A stretch of 64,000 bases of DNA from Lentzea fradiae (GTDB lineage: Bacteria; Actinomycetota; Actinomycetes; Mycobacteriales; Pseudonocardiaceae), in contig NZ_FNCC01000002.1 of assembly GCF_900100955.1 (NCBI RefSeq), positions 1-64,000 of the forward strand, written 5' to 3'. Shown here piece by piece: positions 32,903 through 40,926 of the stretch. A program made the translations under genes and the position numbers. Under the pieces are notes generated by a model. That model searched no databases. It saw nothing but the letters and a program-made list of their open reading frames with translations, and was not told the DNA's origin. The stretch's first letter is position 1. Every line of letters starts with the position of its first letter.

Positions 32903-34069
32903 TCACGTCACGGGCAGATCGGCGCGGACCGTCCACCCGGCCGGTTCGCGCCTGCCCGCCGAGAACGTCCCGCCGAGCAGCTCCACGCGCTCGCGCATCC
33001 CCACGATCCCGTACCCGCCCGAACCGCCGACCGGTGCTCCGGAGGCCACGCCGTCGTCGGCCACGCGCAGGTGCAGCATCCCGTCACCCGACGACAGCGA
33101 AACGTCCACTGAGGACACAGCGGAAGCGTGTTTCCGGGTGTTCGTCAGGGATTCCTGGACGAGCCGCAGCACCGACCGGGCCAGCTCCTGCGGCACCGCG
33201 TCCCGCAGGTCGAACGAGAGCCGCACCGGCAGGCCGGACTCGTCTGCCAGCGCCCGCACGTCGTCCTGCAACGACGAGGACGCGGCGGGACCGGCGGCCG
33301 AGGTGCCGTCGCGCATCTTGCCGACGAGGCGGCGCATCGCGGTCAGCGCCTCGTTGCCGGACGCGGCGATCAGCGGCAGCACGTCGACGTCCCGGTTGAC
33401 CTGACCGGCGTTCGCGTGCACGACGATCGCGGTCACGTAGTGCGCCACCACGTCGTGGAGCTCCCGCGCCAACGCCATCCGTTCGGCGTTCTGGGCCGCC
33501 GCGACGGACGCCGCCAGCTGAGACGCGCGTTCGCTGTCGCGTGCCCGGAAGTACAGGCCGGTGCCGACGGCGAGCACGAGCAGGATGCTTCCGCCGAGCA
33601 CGGACGCCCACGGGTCCGGCTGCCACGTCTGGTACTCGACGGGCGCCACCACCGGCCAGCCGATGAACTCGGCGCCGACCACCGCCGCGACGATCAGGAC
33701 GGTGCCGACCACCGCGCGCAGGCGGGAGACCTCGCGCACGAGGATCGCGATGGTCGCCATCGAGGCGCCGACCATCGACACGCTGACACCGCTGACGAAG
33801 AAGTACGGGCGGAACCAGGTGTCGGTCAACCGCAGGCAGAAGGCCGTGCAGATCATGCCCGCCGGCACGAGCAGCGTCGCGTCGAGCGGCCGCCACGGCG
33901 CGAGCACCGCGACCGTGCAGACGACCAGTCCGCCGAGGACCTGCACCAGGCCGAAGACGCTTTGCAGCGCCGCGAGCTCCGCGAGGCTGATGGCGGCGAG
34001 CGAGGACGCCAGCGGCCACTGGCGCTTGACGAGCGACCGCCAGCTCAGTTCCGTGCTCTCCACCCGCAC
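32903..34069 (-). CDS. Orphan sensor histidine kinase (NarL-partner type)
   Basis: A kinase of about 388 residues with an N-terminal membrane domain of some six helices (about 15-170), a short coiled linker, a HisKA_3 phosphoacceptor helix (A-R-E-L-H-D-V-V-A-H-Y-V-T) and a C-terminal HATPase_c domain with the glycine motif G-G-Y-G-I-V-G-M-R-E-R. No response regulator is adjacent. Several in-frame GTGs lie near 34069 and the open frame extends to 34183, so the start is uncertain. Confidence 0.85.
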   Translation of the reverse strand: MRVESTELSWRSLVKRQWPLASSLAAISLAELAALQSVFGLVQVLGGLVVCTVAVLAPWRPLDATLLVPAGMICTAFCLRLTDTWFRPYFFVSGVSVSMVGASMATIAILVREVSRLRAVVGTVLIVAAVVGAEFIGWPVVAPVEYQTWQPDPWASVLGGSILLVLAVGTGLYFRARDSERASQLAASVAAAQNAERMALARELHDVVAHYVTAIVVHANAGQVNRDVDVLPLIAASGNEALTAMRRLVGKMRDGTSAAGPAASSSLQDDVRALADESGLPVRLSFDLRDAVPQELARSVLRLVQESLTNTRKHASAVSSVDVSLSSGDGMLHLRVADDGVASGAPVGGSGGYGIVGMRERVELLGGTFSAGRREPAGWTVRADLPVT

Positions 34070-34115
34070 CACAGTAGGGCCGTACGGGTGACCTCGCGTC
34101 CGACTCGGGGATAAC

Positions 34116-34176
34116 CCGGCATCAGCCAGAAGGCTGAGAGGACGACCTGCGGAAATACCCTCACGGCGGATGCCGG
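34116..34176. other. Structured element between kinase and small membrane protein
   Basis: An 8-bp stem CCGGCATC/GATGCCGG (34116-34123, 34169-34176) closes a 45-base loop with an inner AGCC-AGAA-GGCT hairpin. It could be a 5' element of the small gene at 34231 or of the kinase on the other strand. The inner sequence has a CTGAGA stretch as in TPP riboswitches, but other conserved parts of that class are missing. Confidence 0.3.
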
Positions 34177-34230
34177 TCGACAACGCGGTGACGGACTCTG
34201 GAGTGCAGTGATCGGGGAACGGAGGACACC

Positions 34231-34329
34231 GTGTTGTCAGTTGTGTTCACTTGGGCGGCCGCAGTCGTCGGCCTGTTGGTCCTGGCTCTGATGGCCCTCA
34301 CGGGCGTGATGATCGACTCGCAGAACTAG
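34231..34329 (+). CDS. Small single-pass membrane protein (32 aa)
   Basis: A 32-residue protein that is almost one membrane helix (V-V-F-T-W-A-A-A-V-V-G-L-L-V-L-A-L-M) with a short polar C-terminus. The GTG start has GGAGG six bases upstream (34220-34225 region). No family can be named at this length; KdpF-like proteins are of similar size but lack the same C-terminus. It stands alone, with no kdp genes nearby. Confidence 0.55.
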   Translation: MLSVVFTWAAAVVGLLVLALMALTGVMIDSQN

Positions 34330-34373
34330 CCGGAGAACCCGGGGGTTCCCGGTGCCGGCGTGTGATGGGGAAG

Positions 34374-35534
34374 TCAGACGCCGGCCAGCGAGTTCTGCTG
34401 GCGGAGCAGCTCCGCCAGCCTGCTCGTCGGCTGGGGACGTGTCTCGTCCACCGCGGTGGTGAAGCGCGCGGGCGCACCGGTCCGTGCGCGCGCCGCGGCG
34501 GCGGTGTCGAGCCGGAACGCGGGACGTGCCGCGGACGGGCGTTGGCGCGAGCGCAGCCAGGCGAGCCGGTGCAGGGCCTCCGCGTGGTGGTCCGTGATCG
34601 TCACAGCGGCTTTGTCGAACGAGTGCAGCACTGCCGCGTTCAGGTGAACGGTCGCGAAGTCCCGCCACAGCGTGCGTTCGGACGACGTGTCGAGGCCCAG
34701 CGCCTCGGCGACCTCGCGGGCCACGCCGTAGGCGCCTTCCTCGGCCAGTGAGCGGGTGCCGATCTCGGCGCCGACGAACCACGAGTTGAACGGCGCCGCC
34801 GGGTAGTGGACGCCGCCGATCGACAGCCGCATGTTCGCGATGACCGGGACCGCGTGCCAGCGCAGCCCGAGCTCGCCGAACCACGGCAGGTCCGGGTGCT
34901 CCAGCGGGACCTCGTGCACGATCTCGGACGGCAGAGTGAACAGCCGCGGTCCCTCGTGCTGCGTCTCCACCACCAGCGGCAGCGGGTCGAACCGCGACCG
35001 CCGAGCGGGTGGCCGCCACCCCATGCCCTGCATCGTCTCGGTGAACTGGGCGTAGCGCCGGTCCCCCGTCCCGTCGGAGTACCCGGCGTACCGGACGAGC
35101 TGCTCGTTCCAGATCACCGGTCCGGGCGAGCCGGGCGCGTCCGGTGCGAACACCGTGACCAGCGGCCGGATCCGGCCGCCGTTGGTCGCGAGCCGCAGGT
35201 GCTCGACGCACTCGCCGGCGACGGCGGCGGCGTTGCGGTAGCCGCGCAGGTCGCGGACCTTCAGCCGGCGCCACGGCACGCCGGAGGTGCACCAGCCGGA
35301 GTCGCGCAGCGCGATCCGCGCACCGTAGGCGAGCTCGTCGGTGGTGTGGCGGTAGGTTCCGGTCTCGGCGATCTCGGCGCGCACCGCGGCGATGCGGGCG
35401 GACAGCGAGCCTGCGTCGGAGTGCGCCGCGTGGAACATGCGGACGAACTCCTCCGCGACGGGGAGGACGTCGGGGGTCACGAAGCGAGAACCTATGGCCG
35501 GAACGGCCTCACGCGTCACTGCCACTCGGGGCAT
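34374..35534 (-). CDS. nos: Nitric oxide synthase oxygenase domain protein
   Basis: A 386-residue protein matching bacterial NOS oxygenases, which make NO from arginine using heme, a pterin and an external reductase. Recognisable blocks: E-L-A-Y-G-A-R-I-A-L-R-D-S (near 67), the heme-ligand Cys82 region, L-K-V-R-D-L-R, Y-A-Q-F-T-E-T-M-Q-G-M-G-W, F-D-P-L-P-L-V-V-E, P-F-N-S-W-F-V-G-A-E-I-G-T with substrate-binding Glu257, G-L-D-T-S, L-W-R-D, N-x-A-V-L-H-S-F and D-H-H. The usual R/K-C-I-G-R around the Cys reads W-C-T-S-G here, which is odd. A C-terminal extension of about 45 residues is present. No reductase or thaxtomin gene is nearby. Confidence 0.85.
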   Translation of the reverse strand: MPRVAVTREAVPAIGSRFVTPDVLPVAEEFVRMFHAAHSDAGSLSARIAAVRAEIAETGTYRHTTDELAYGARIALRDSGWCTSGVPWRRLKVRDLRGYRNAAAVAGECVEHLRLATNGGRIRPLVTVFAPDAPGSPGPVIWNEQLVRYAGYSDGTGDRRYAQFTETMQGMGWRPPARRSRFDPLPLVVETQHEGPRLFTLPSEIVHEVPLEHPDLPWFGELGLRWHAVPVIANMRLSIGGVHYPAAPFNSWFVGAEIGTRSLAEEGAYGVAREVAEALGLDTSSERTLWRDFATVHLNAAVLHSFDKAAVTITDHHAEALHRLAWLRSRQRPSAARPAFRLDTAAAARARTGAPARFTTAVDETRPQPTSRLAELLRQQNSLAGV

Positions 35535-35612
35535 TTCGGGTGATCAACACCGGCCACCCCACCGAGTGACACTCAGACGCGTAGTGGTGAAACCGCGGGC
35601 TTGAGACCTCGA

Positions 35613-36314
35613 TCAGGTGAGGTCGTTGCGCCGGAACATCAGGTCGTGCGAGACGCGGCCCTCGTTCACGGCCCGCTGCTCGAACTTCGTGACGGGCCGC
35701 CAGTCCGGTCGCGGCGCCCAGCCGTCGAAGACGTTGGTCAGCAGCCGCTCGCCGGAGCAGACCTCCAGCATCTGGTCCGCGTAGTGCTCCCAGTCCGTCG
35801 CGAGGTGCAGCACACCGCCCGGCTCCAGGCGCGAGGCGAGCAGCGACACGAACTCGGGCTGCACGAGCCGGCGCTTGTGGTGCTTCTTCTTCGGCCACGG
35901 GTCCGGGAAGAAGATCCGCACGCCGTGCAGCGACGCGGGCGCGATGTGGTCGGTCAGCAGGTCGACGGCGTCACCGCGCAGCACGCGCAGGTTGTCGAGC
36001 CCGCCGAGGTGCTCGGCGCGCAGCAGCAGCTGGGCAAGCCCCGGCTTGTAGACCTCGACGGCCACGTAGTTGAGCTCGGGGGCGGCGGCGACCAGCTGCG
36101 AGGTGGTCTCGCCCATGCCGGAACCGATCTCCAGCAGCACCGGGGCGGAGCGGCCGAACCACGAGTCGAAGTCGACCGGGCCCTCCGGCAGCGACTTCAC
36201 GTCGTTGCCCATCTTCTCCCAGTACGTCTCCCAGGCGCGTTCCTGCCCGACGGTCATGCGCTCGCCGCGCTGGACGAAGCTGACGACGGAACGGGGGAAC
36301 TCAGGCCGGGTCAC
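35613..36314 (-). CDS. trmB: tRNA (guanine-N7-)-methyltransferase
   Basis: A 233-residue SAM-dependent enzyme that methylates G46 in the tRNA variable loop. The SAM motif L-E-I-G-S-G-M-G-E is near residue 60 and the family signature F-F-P-D-P-W-P-K-K-K-H-H-K-R-R-L near 138; T-D-W-E and K-F-E-Q-R-A follow. It starts with GTG. It is preceded by the gene at 36376 on the same strand but separated from it by a strong hairpin. Confidence 0.93.
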   Translation of the reverse strand: MTRPEFPRSVVSFVQRGERMTVGQERAWETYWEKMGNDVKSLPEGPVDFDSWFGRSAPVLLEIGSGMGETTSQLVAAAPELNYVAVEVYKPGLAQLLLRAEHLGGLDNLRVLRGDAVDLLTDHIAPASLHGVRIFFPDPWPKKKHHKRRLVQPEFVSLLASRLEPGGVLHLATDWEHYADQMLEVCSGERLLTNVFDGWAPRPDWRPVTKFEQRAVNEGRVSHDLMFRRNDLT

Positions 36315-36331
36315 GACCGCACAGTCTAGGT

Positions 36332-36373
36332 CGTGTCCTGCGGGCCCGTTCGGCGAGAGGCCCGCAGGACACG
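36332..36373 (-). terminator. Terminator between unknown gene and trmB
   Basis: A perfect 15-bp stem (CGTGTCCTGCGGGCC and complement) with a 12-base loop, 3 bp after the stop of the 36376-36888 gene on the minus strand. It lies 18 bp before the trmB start, so trmB probably starts its own message or is read through. Confidence 0.8.
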
Positions 36374-36375
36374 GC

Positions 36376-36888
36376 CTACGCGATCAATTCGATGTCCTCG
36401 ATCTGCGCGCGCAGGTCAGCGACGGTGAAGTCGATGGGCTGCGCCTGGCCGGGGCCGTGGTGCGCCGGAACGAGGTGGATCCACCCGCGGTGGGAGTCGG
36501 TGAACTGCACGGTCGTCGGTGTCGCCGGGCCGTAGACCCCGCTTTCGGAGGGGACGTACTCCCAGTAGCCGACCTCACCGAAGTCCGCCCAGGGCACGAA
36601 CACCCATCCGGGACGCACGGACAGCAGTGCCGTCACCGCGTCCTCGACGGCGTGCCCCTCGGCGCGGGACGAGAGCTTCCCGCGGTCGAGCGCACGCAAC
36701 CACCACGGCGCCGGGGCGCTGCCCGCCGCTCTCACCGACCGGTAGGTCGTGAGGACCTGGTCCTCGTCCGCCTTGTTCACCCACGAACCGCGGGTCTCGG
36801 CCGGCGTTCCGGCGAGACCGGGGGAGTTGGGCACCTCGAGCGCTTCCGACCACTCGAGGCTGAGCATTGCTTCGACATGAACCGCCAC
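36376..36888 (-). CDS. Conserved-looking protein of unknown function
   Basis: A 170-residue soluble protein, no signal peptide or membrane helix. It has a Trp-rich middle (W-W-L-R-A-L, G-W-V-F-V-P-W-A-D-F, Y-W-E-Y-V-P) and an acidic C-terminal helix (D-F-T-V-A-D-L-R-A-Q-I-E-D). I chose the GTG at 36888 because GGAGG lies six bases upstream. No family recognised. Divergent from the mycosin-like protease gene, with 128 bp between. Confidence 0.6.
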   Translation of the reverse strand: MAVHVEAMLSLEWSEALEVPNSPGLAGTPAETRGSWVNKADEDQVLTTYRSVRAAGSAPAPWWLRALDRGKLSSRAEGHAVEDAVTALLSVRPGWVFVPWADFGEVGYWEYVPSESGVYGPATPTTVQFTDSHRGWIHLVPAHHGPGQAQPIDFTVADLRAQIEDIELIA

Positions 36889-37016
36889 AGGCCACCTCCG
36901 GGCTGGGGATAACCCCATTGAACGGGAAGCCAAACGCCAGGGTTGTCCGAATTGTCCATCTTCACTGATTGTTAACAGCGCCCTTACTCACGTTGTGACC
37001 CCGAGCACGTTGCACC

Positions 37017-38183
37017 ATGTGGTGGAAACGCGATGTAGCCGACGTGCCGTTGCTGCCCGCGCTCGCCGTCGTGCTGCCGTTGCTGCTGGCCGCGCAGACG
37101 GTCGAGGAGCAGGAGTGGCACCTGGACGCGCTGGACGTCCACGCCGCGCAGGACCTGACCCGCGGCGAGGGCGTGGTCGTCGCGGTGATCGACTCCGGCG
37201 TCGACGCACGGCACCCCGACCTCGTGGGACAGGTCCTGCCGGGAGTGGGTTTCGGCAGGTCGAAGGGCACGGACGGCACCACCGACACCGACGGTCACGG
37301 CACGGGGATGGCCGGGATCATCGCCGCCACCGGCCGCGGCGGCGGTGCGCTCGGCATCGCTCCCGGCGCGAAGATCCTCCCGGTCGCGAGCGTCGACGAG
37401 AAGGACAGGTTCGCGCTCGACACCGTCGGCGAGAGCATCAGGTGGGCGGCCGACCACGGTGCCAAGGTCGTCAACCTGTCCCTCGGCTTCTCCAGCTCGC
37501 TGACGCCGACGCTGGTCAAGGCCGTGAACTACGCCATGGACAAGGACGTCGTCCTCGTCGCCGCCACCGGCAACGAGGACGGGGTGGTCTCCGCGCCCGC
37601 CAACATCGGCGGGGTGGTCGCGGTCGCGGGAACGGACCGCGACGGGCGGCCGTGGCGGTCGTCCAACGTCGGCCCGGACACCGCGCTCGCGGCACCGGCG
37701 GTCGGCATCGTCACCACGGCGCCGATGAGCGTCTACGCGAGCGGGTACGCCGAGATGGACGGCACGAGCGCGGCGTCGGCGATCGTCGCCGGGGTCGCCG
37801 CGCTGGTCAGGGCGAGACATCCGGGGATGGCGGCGAAGGACGTCGTGAACGTGCTGGTCAGCACCGCGACGGACATCGCGGGACCGGGCAGGGACGAGGC
37901 GACCGGGTTCGGCGTGGTCGACCCGGTGGCCGCGCTGAGCACACGGCTCCCGCCCGTGGAGCGCAACCCGCTGCTGCCCGCGCCGAGGCCGTCGACGACA
38001 CCGCCTCCGGCCGCCCAGCCCGCCGCGGAGCCGGTCGCCGACGTCGCGGACCGGCTCCCGTTCGTCGCCGCCGTCCCCGGTGGCACCGCTGTGCTGACGG
38101 GACTGCTGATCGCGGTGCCCGCGGCCAGGTCGCGGCGCCCCCGGTCCGTCAGTGCGCCTGGTACTCCACCGACTCCCTGGTGA
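37017..38183 (+). CDS. Mycosin-like membrane-anchored subtilase
   Basis: A 388-residue S8 serine protease like the MycP proteases of type VII secretion systems. A signal-anchor lies near residues 10-27; the catalytic triad is Asp in V-I-D-S-G-V-D (near 60), His in D-G-H-G-T-G-M-A-G (near 95) and Ser in G-T-S-A-A-S (near 250). A Pro-rich linker and a single C-terminal membrane helix (about 345-365) with an Arg-rich cytoplasmic tail complete the mycosin layout. No ESX genes are in the window. Its end overlaps the convergent ABC ATPase gene by 35 bp. The start is uncertain. Confidence 0.82.
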   Translation: MWWKRDVADVPLLPALAVVLPLLLAAQTVEEQEWHLDALDVHAAQDLTRGEGVVVAVIDSGVDARHPDLVGQVLPGVGFGRSKGTDGTTDTDGHGTGMAGIIAATGRGGGALGIAPGAKILPVASVDEKDRFALDTVGESIRWAADHGAKVVNLSLGFSSSLTPTLVKAVNYAMDKDVVLVAATGNEDGVVSAPANIGGVVAVAGTDRDGRPWRSSNVGPDTALAAPAVGIVTTAPMSVYASGYAEMDGTSAASAIVAGVAALVRARHPGMAAKDVVNVLVSTATDIAGPGRDEATGFGVVDPVAALSTRLPPVERNPLLPAPRPSTTPPPAAQPAAEPVADVADRLPFVAAVPGGTAVLTGLLIAVPAARSRRPRSVSAPGTPPTPW

Positions 38184-39051
38184 GCTGCATGAAAGCCTCC
38201 TCCAGCGACCCGCGCTGAGGGCTGAGCTCGTGCAGGACGATCCCGTGCTCCGCCGCGAGCTCGCCGATCCTGTCCGCGGGCAGCCCCTGCACGACCAGCG
38301 CGTTGCCCGCCGGGTCCTCGGTGACCGTCGCGGACGCGGCGAGCAGCTCGCGCAGCCGCACCGCCTGCGGTGACCGCACCCGGACGTGGTCCTGGGTGGC
38401 GTCGGCGATGAACTGCTCGGTCGAGGTCTGCGCGATCAGCTGCCCCTTGCCGATCACGACGAGCTCCTGCGCGGTCTGCGCCATCTCCGACAGCAGGTGG
38501 CTCGACACGAACACCGTGCGGCCCTCGTCCGCGAGCCGGTGCAGGAACTGCCTGATCCACAGGATGCCCTCGGGGTCGAGGCCGTTGACCGGCTCGTCGA
38601 ACAGCAGCACCTCGGGGTCGCCGAGCAACGCGCCCGCGATGCCGAGCCGCTGCGCCATGCCGAGCGAGAACCCGCCCGCGTTCTTGCCGGCGACCTCGGA
38701 CAGGCCGACGACCTCCAGCACCTCGTCCACCCGGCTGACCGGGATCCGGTTGGACACCGCGAGCCACTTCAGGTGGGCGCGGGCGGAGCGGTTGGGGTGC
38801 ACCCACTTCGCGTCGAGCAGCGCGCCGACCTTGCGCAGCGGCTCCTTGAAGTCGGCGTAGTGCCTGCCGTCGATCTTGACGTCACCCCCGGTGGGCGTGT
38901 CGAGGCCGAGGATCATCCGCATGGTCGTGGACTTGCCCGCGCCGTTCGGGCCGAGGAACCCGGTCACGCGGCCGGGCCGGACGGTGAACGACAGGTCGTC
39001 GACGGCCTTGGTCCGGCCGTAGTGCTTGCGCAACCCCACTGCTTCGATCAT
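38149..39051 (-). CDS. ABC transporter ATP-binding protein (second copy)
   Basis: A 300-residue ATPase of the DrrA/CcmA-like ABC-2 exporter group. Walker A G-P-N-G-A-G-K-S-T is at about 36-44, the signature F-S-L-G-M-A-Q-R near 133, Walker B L-L-F-D-E-P-V-N-G-L-D near 155, and a C-terminal DUF4162-like domain follows. It closely resembles the ATPase at 39894-40805. A hairpin separates it from the permease gene upstream, so it is probably transcribed alone. GGAGAGGCC precedes the ATG. No second permease is visible for it. Confidence 0.9.
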   Translation of the reverse strand: MIEAVGLRKHYGRTKAVDDLSFTVRPGRVTGFLGPNGAGKSTTMRMILGLDTPTGGDVKIDGRHYADFKEPLRKVGALLDAKWVHPNRSARAHLKWLAVSNRIPVSRVDEVLEVVGLSEVAGKNAGGFSLGMAQRLGIAGALLGDPEVLLFDEPVNGLDPEGILWIRQFLHRLADEGRTVFVSSHLLSEMAQTAQELVVIGKGQLIAQTSTEQFIADATQDHVRVRSPQAVRLRELLAASATVTEDPAGNALVVQGLPADRIGELAAEHGIVLHELSPQRGSLEEAFMQLTRESVEYQAH

Positions 39052-39085
39052 GGCCTCTCCCGTTGCTCGCTCGAAACGACTGATC

Positions 39086-39123
39086 GGGACGTGGGTCGTC
39101 CCCCGACGGCCGACCCACGTCCC
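39086..39123 (-). terminator. Terminator after the ABC-2 permease
   Basis: A perfect 13-bp stem (GGGACGTGGGTCG and complement) with a 12-base loop, 15 bp after the permease stop on the minus strand and 34 bp before the start of the second ATPase. Confidence 0.8.
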
Positions 39124-39138
39124 GCTCCCCCTACCCGG

Positions 39139-39897
39139 TCACGCGTCCCGCCTCTTGGCGACGACCAGCGCGACCACCAGCAACGCGACGGCGATGCCGG
39201 CGAAGTAGCCGAACGAACCCCACTCGCTCAACTTGAAGTCGACGCCCTGCCCGCCCTGCTCTGGGCTGTCGGAGCCCATCGACAGGAAGTGGCTGGCGTT
39301 CATGAAGGGCAGCCACGCCTGGATCTTGACGCCGGCCTTCGGGATGATGCCGATCAGGTTCTCGGCGAGCATCTGCCACACCAGCAGGATCGCGATGGCA
39401 CCGGCGCTCTGGCGGACCAGGATGCCGATGGCGACGGCCATGACCGCACCGAAGGCGTAGATCAGGCCGATGCCCGCCACGTGGCGCCACTCGGCGGCGG
39501 TGTTGATCGCCAGGTCGGACTCCGGCGAGATGAGCTTGGCGACACCCCACGAGCCGAAGGCGACGATCTCGCCGAGCAGTGCGGCGATGAACGCGACCAC
39601 GACCGTCTTCGCGACGAGCGCCGACGTGCGGTTCGGCACCGCGAGGAAGGTGGCGCGGATGGTCTGGAAGCGGTACTCGGTGGTGACGGCGAGCGCCGCC
39701 ATCACGAGCACCACGGCGATCGCGAGCTGGCCGCTGCCGATCTGGGTGAGCCCGAGCGGGATCGGTCCGTCGCTCGCCGCCGCGAAGATCGCGGTGATGC
39801 CGACGCCGAGTGCCAGGGCGAGAGCGCTGCACCAGTAGGGCGAACGCGTGGAGAAGAGCTTGATTCTCTCGACTGCCAACAGGGTCATCAGACTCAC
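39139..39897 (-). CDS. ABC-2 type permease
   Basis: A 252-residue integral membrane protein with about six helices and a short cytoplasmic N-terminus (L-A-V-E-R-I-K-L-F-S-T-R-S-P), as in ABC-2 permeases for antibiotics, lipids or bacteriocins. The T-T-E-Y-R-F-Q-T-I-R-A-T-F-L segment between helices is the typical coupling region. Its start overlaps the stop of the upstream ATPase by 4 bp, so the two form one exporter. The substrate is unknown. Confidence 0.85.
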   Translation of the reverse strand: MSLMTLLAVERIKLFSTRSPYWCSALALALGVGITAIFAAASDGPIPLGLTQIGSGQLAIAVVLVMAALAVTTEYRFQTIRATFLAVPNRTSALVAKTVVVAFIAALLGEIVAFGSWGVAKLISPESDLAINTAAEWRHVAGIGLIYAFGAVMAVAIGILVRQSAGAIAILLVWQMLAENLIGIIPKAGVKIQAWLPFMNASHFLSMGSDSPEQGGQGVDFKLSEWGSFGYFAGIAVALLVVALVVAKRRDA

Positions 39898-40805
39898 TTC
39901 CCGATCTCTGCGTGGTACTCGACAGCATCGCCCGTCAGCTGCATGAACGCCTCTTCGAGCGAAGCGCGCTGGGTGCTCAGCTCGTGCAGCACGACACCGT
40001 TGGCGGCGGCGATGTCACCGACCTGGTCGCTGGTGGCACCCGAGACGGACAGCGCGCCGTCCGTGCCGTCGTGCACCGTGAAGCCCTTGTCCACGAGCAG
40101 CGGACCCAGCTTCGAAGCCTGGGGACTGCGCACCAGGACCGTGTTCCCCGTCGAGCGGTCGATGAACTCCTGCGTGCTCGTCTGGGTGATCAGCTTCCCC
40201 CTGCCGATCACCACCAGCTCGCTCGCGGTCAGCGCCATCTCCGACAGCAGGTGGCTCGACACCAGGACGGTGCGGCCCTCCGCGGCGAGGTTCTGCATGA
40301 ACGTGCGGATCCAGAGGATGCCCTCCGGGTCGAGGCCGTTGACCGGCTCGTCGAACAGCAGCACCTTCGGGTCGCCGAGCAGTGCCGCGGCGATCCCCAG
40401 CCGCTGCGACATGCCGAGCGAGAACCCGCCGGCGTTCTTGTTCGCCACCTGCGTGAGGCCGACGGCGTCGAGCACCTGCCCGACGCGCTCCTTCGGCAGG
40501 CCGTTGGACTTCGCGAGCCAGCTCAGGTGGGCGCGGGCGGACCGGTTGGGGTGCACCCACTTCGCGTCGAGCAGCGCGCCGACCGTCCGCAGTGGACGGT
40601 TCAGGTCGGTGTAGGGCTTCCCGTCGATCAGCACGCGGCCTGCCGTCGGGCGGTCCAGCCCCAGGATCATCCGCATCGTGGTCGACTTGCCGGCCCCGTT
40701 CGGACCGAGGAAGCCGGTCACCTGTCCTGGCTGGACGGTGAACGACAGGTCGTCGACCGCGACCGTCCTGCCGTATCTCTTGGTGAGGCCGATTGCCTCG
40801 ATCAT
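39894..40805 (-). CDS. ABC transporter ATP-binding protein (first copy)
   Basis: A 303-residue ATPase with Walker A G-P-N-G-A-G-K-S-T (about 36-44), signature F-S-L-G-M-S-Q-R, Walker B L-L-F-D-E-P-V-N-G-L-D and the H-loop in V-S-S-H-L-L-S. Start at ATG 40805, preceded by GAGAGGGGA, gives M-I-E-A-I-G-L, the same beginning as the second copy; the longer frame to 40862 is rejected. It is coupled to the permease by a 4-bp overlap. Both ATPases share long identical stretches, evidence of a local duplication. Confidence 0.92.
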   Translation of the reverse strand: MIEAIGLTKRYGRTVAVDDLSFTVQPGQVTGFLGPNGAGKSTTMRMILGLDRPTAGRVLIDGKPYTDLNRPLRTVGALLDAKWVHPNRSARAHLSWLAKSNGLPKERVGQVLDAVGLTQVANKNAGGFSLGMSQRLGIAAALLGDPKVLLFDEPVNGLDPEGILWIRTFMQNLAAEGRTVLVSSHLLSEMALTASELVVIGRGKLITQTSTQEFIDRSTGNTVLVRSPQASKLGPLLVDKGFTVHDGTDGALSVSGATSDQVGDIAAANGVVLHELSTQRASLEEAFMQLTGDAVEYHAEIGK

Positions 40806-40926
40806 CTTCGTTCCCCTCTCGGTGTTGGGAACACTCTCCAACGCCGGGGGCCACCGCCACATCGCCCTGGAGTCTGCGCGTGCGTCAACTTCCGTCGCCG
40901 GGTGCCGCTACCTCGGTCGTAGTTGA

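Noticed and set aside
34116-34176. A TPP riboswitch, because of a CTGAGA stretch
   Set aside because: The other conserved TPP segment (G-A-A-C-C-T-G-A type) is missing and no thiamine gene follows.
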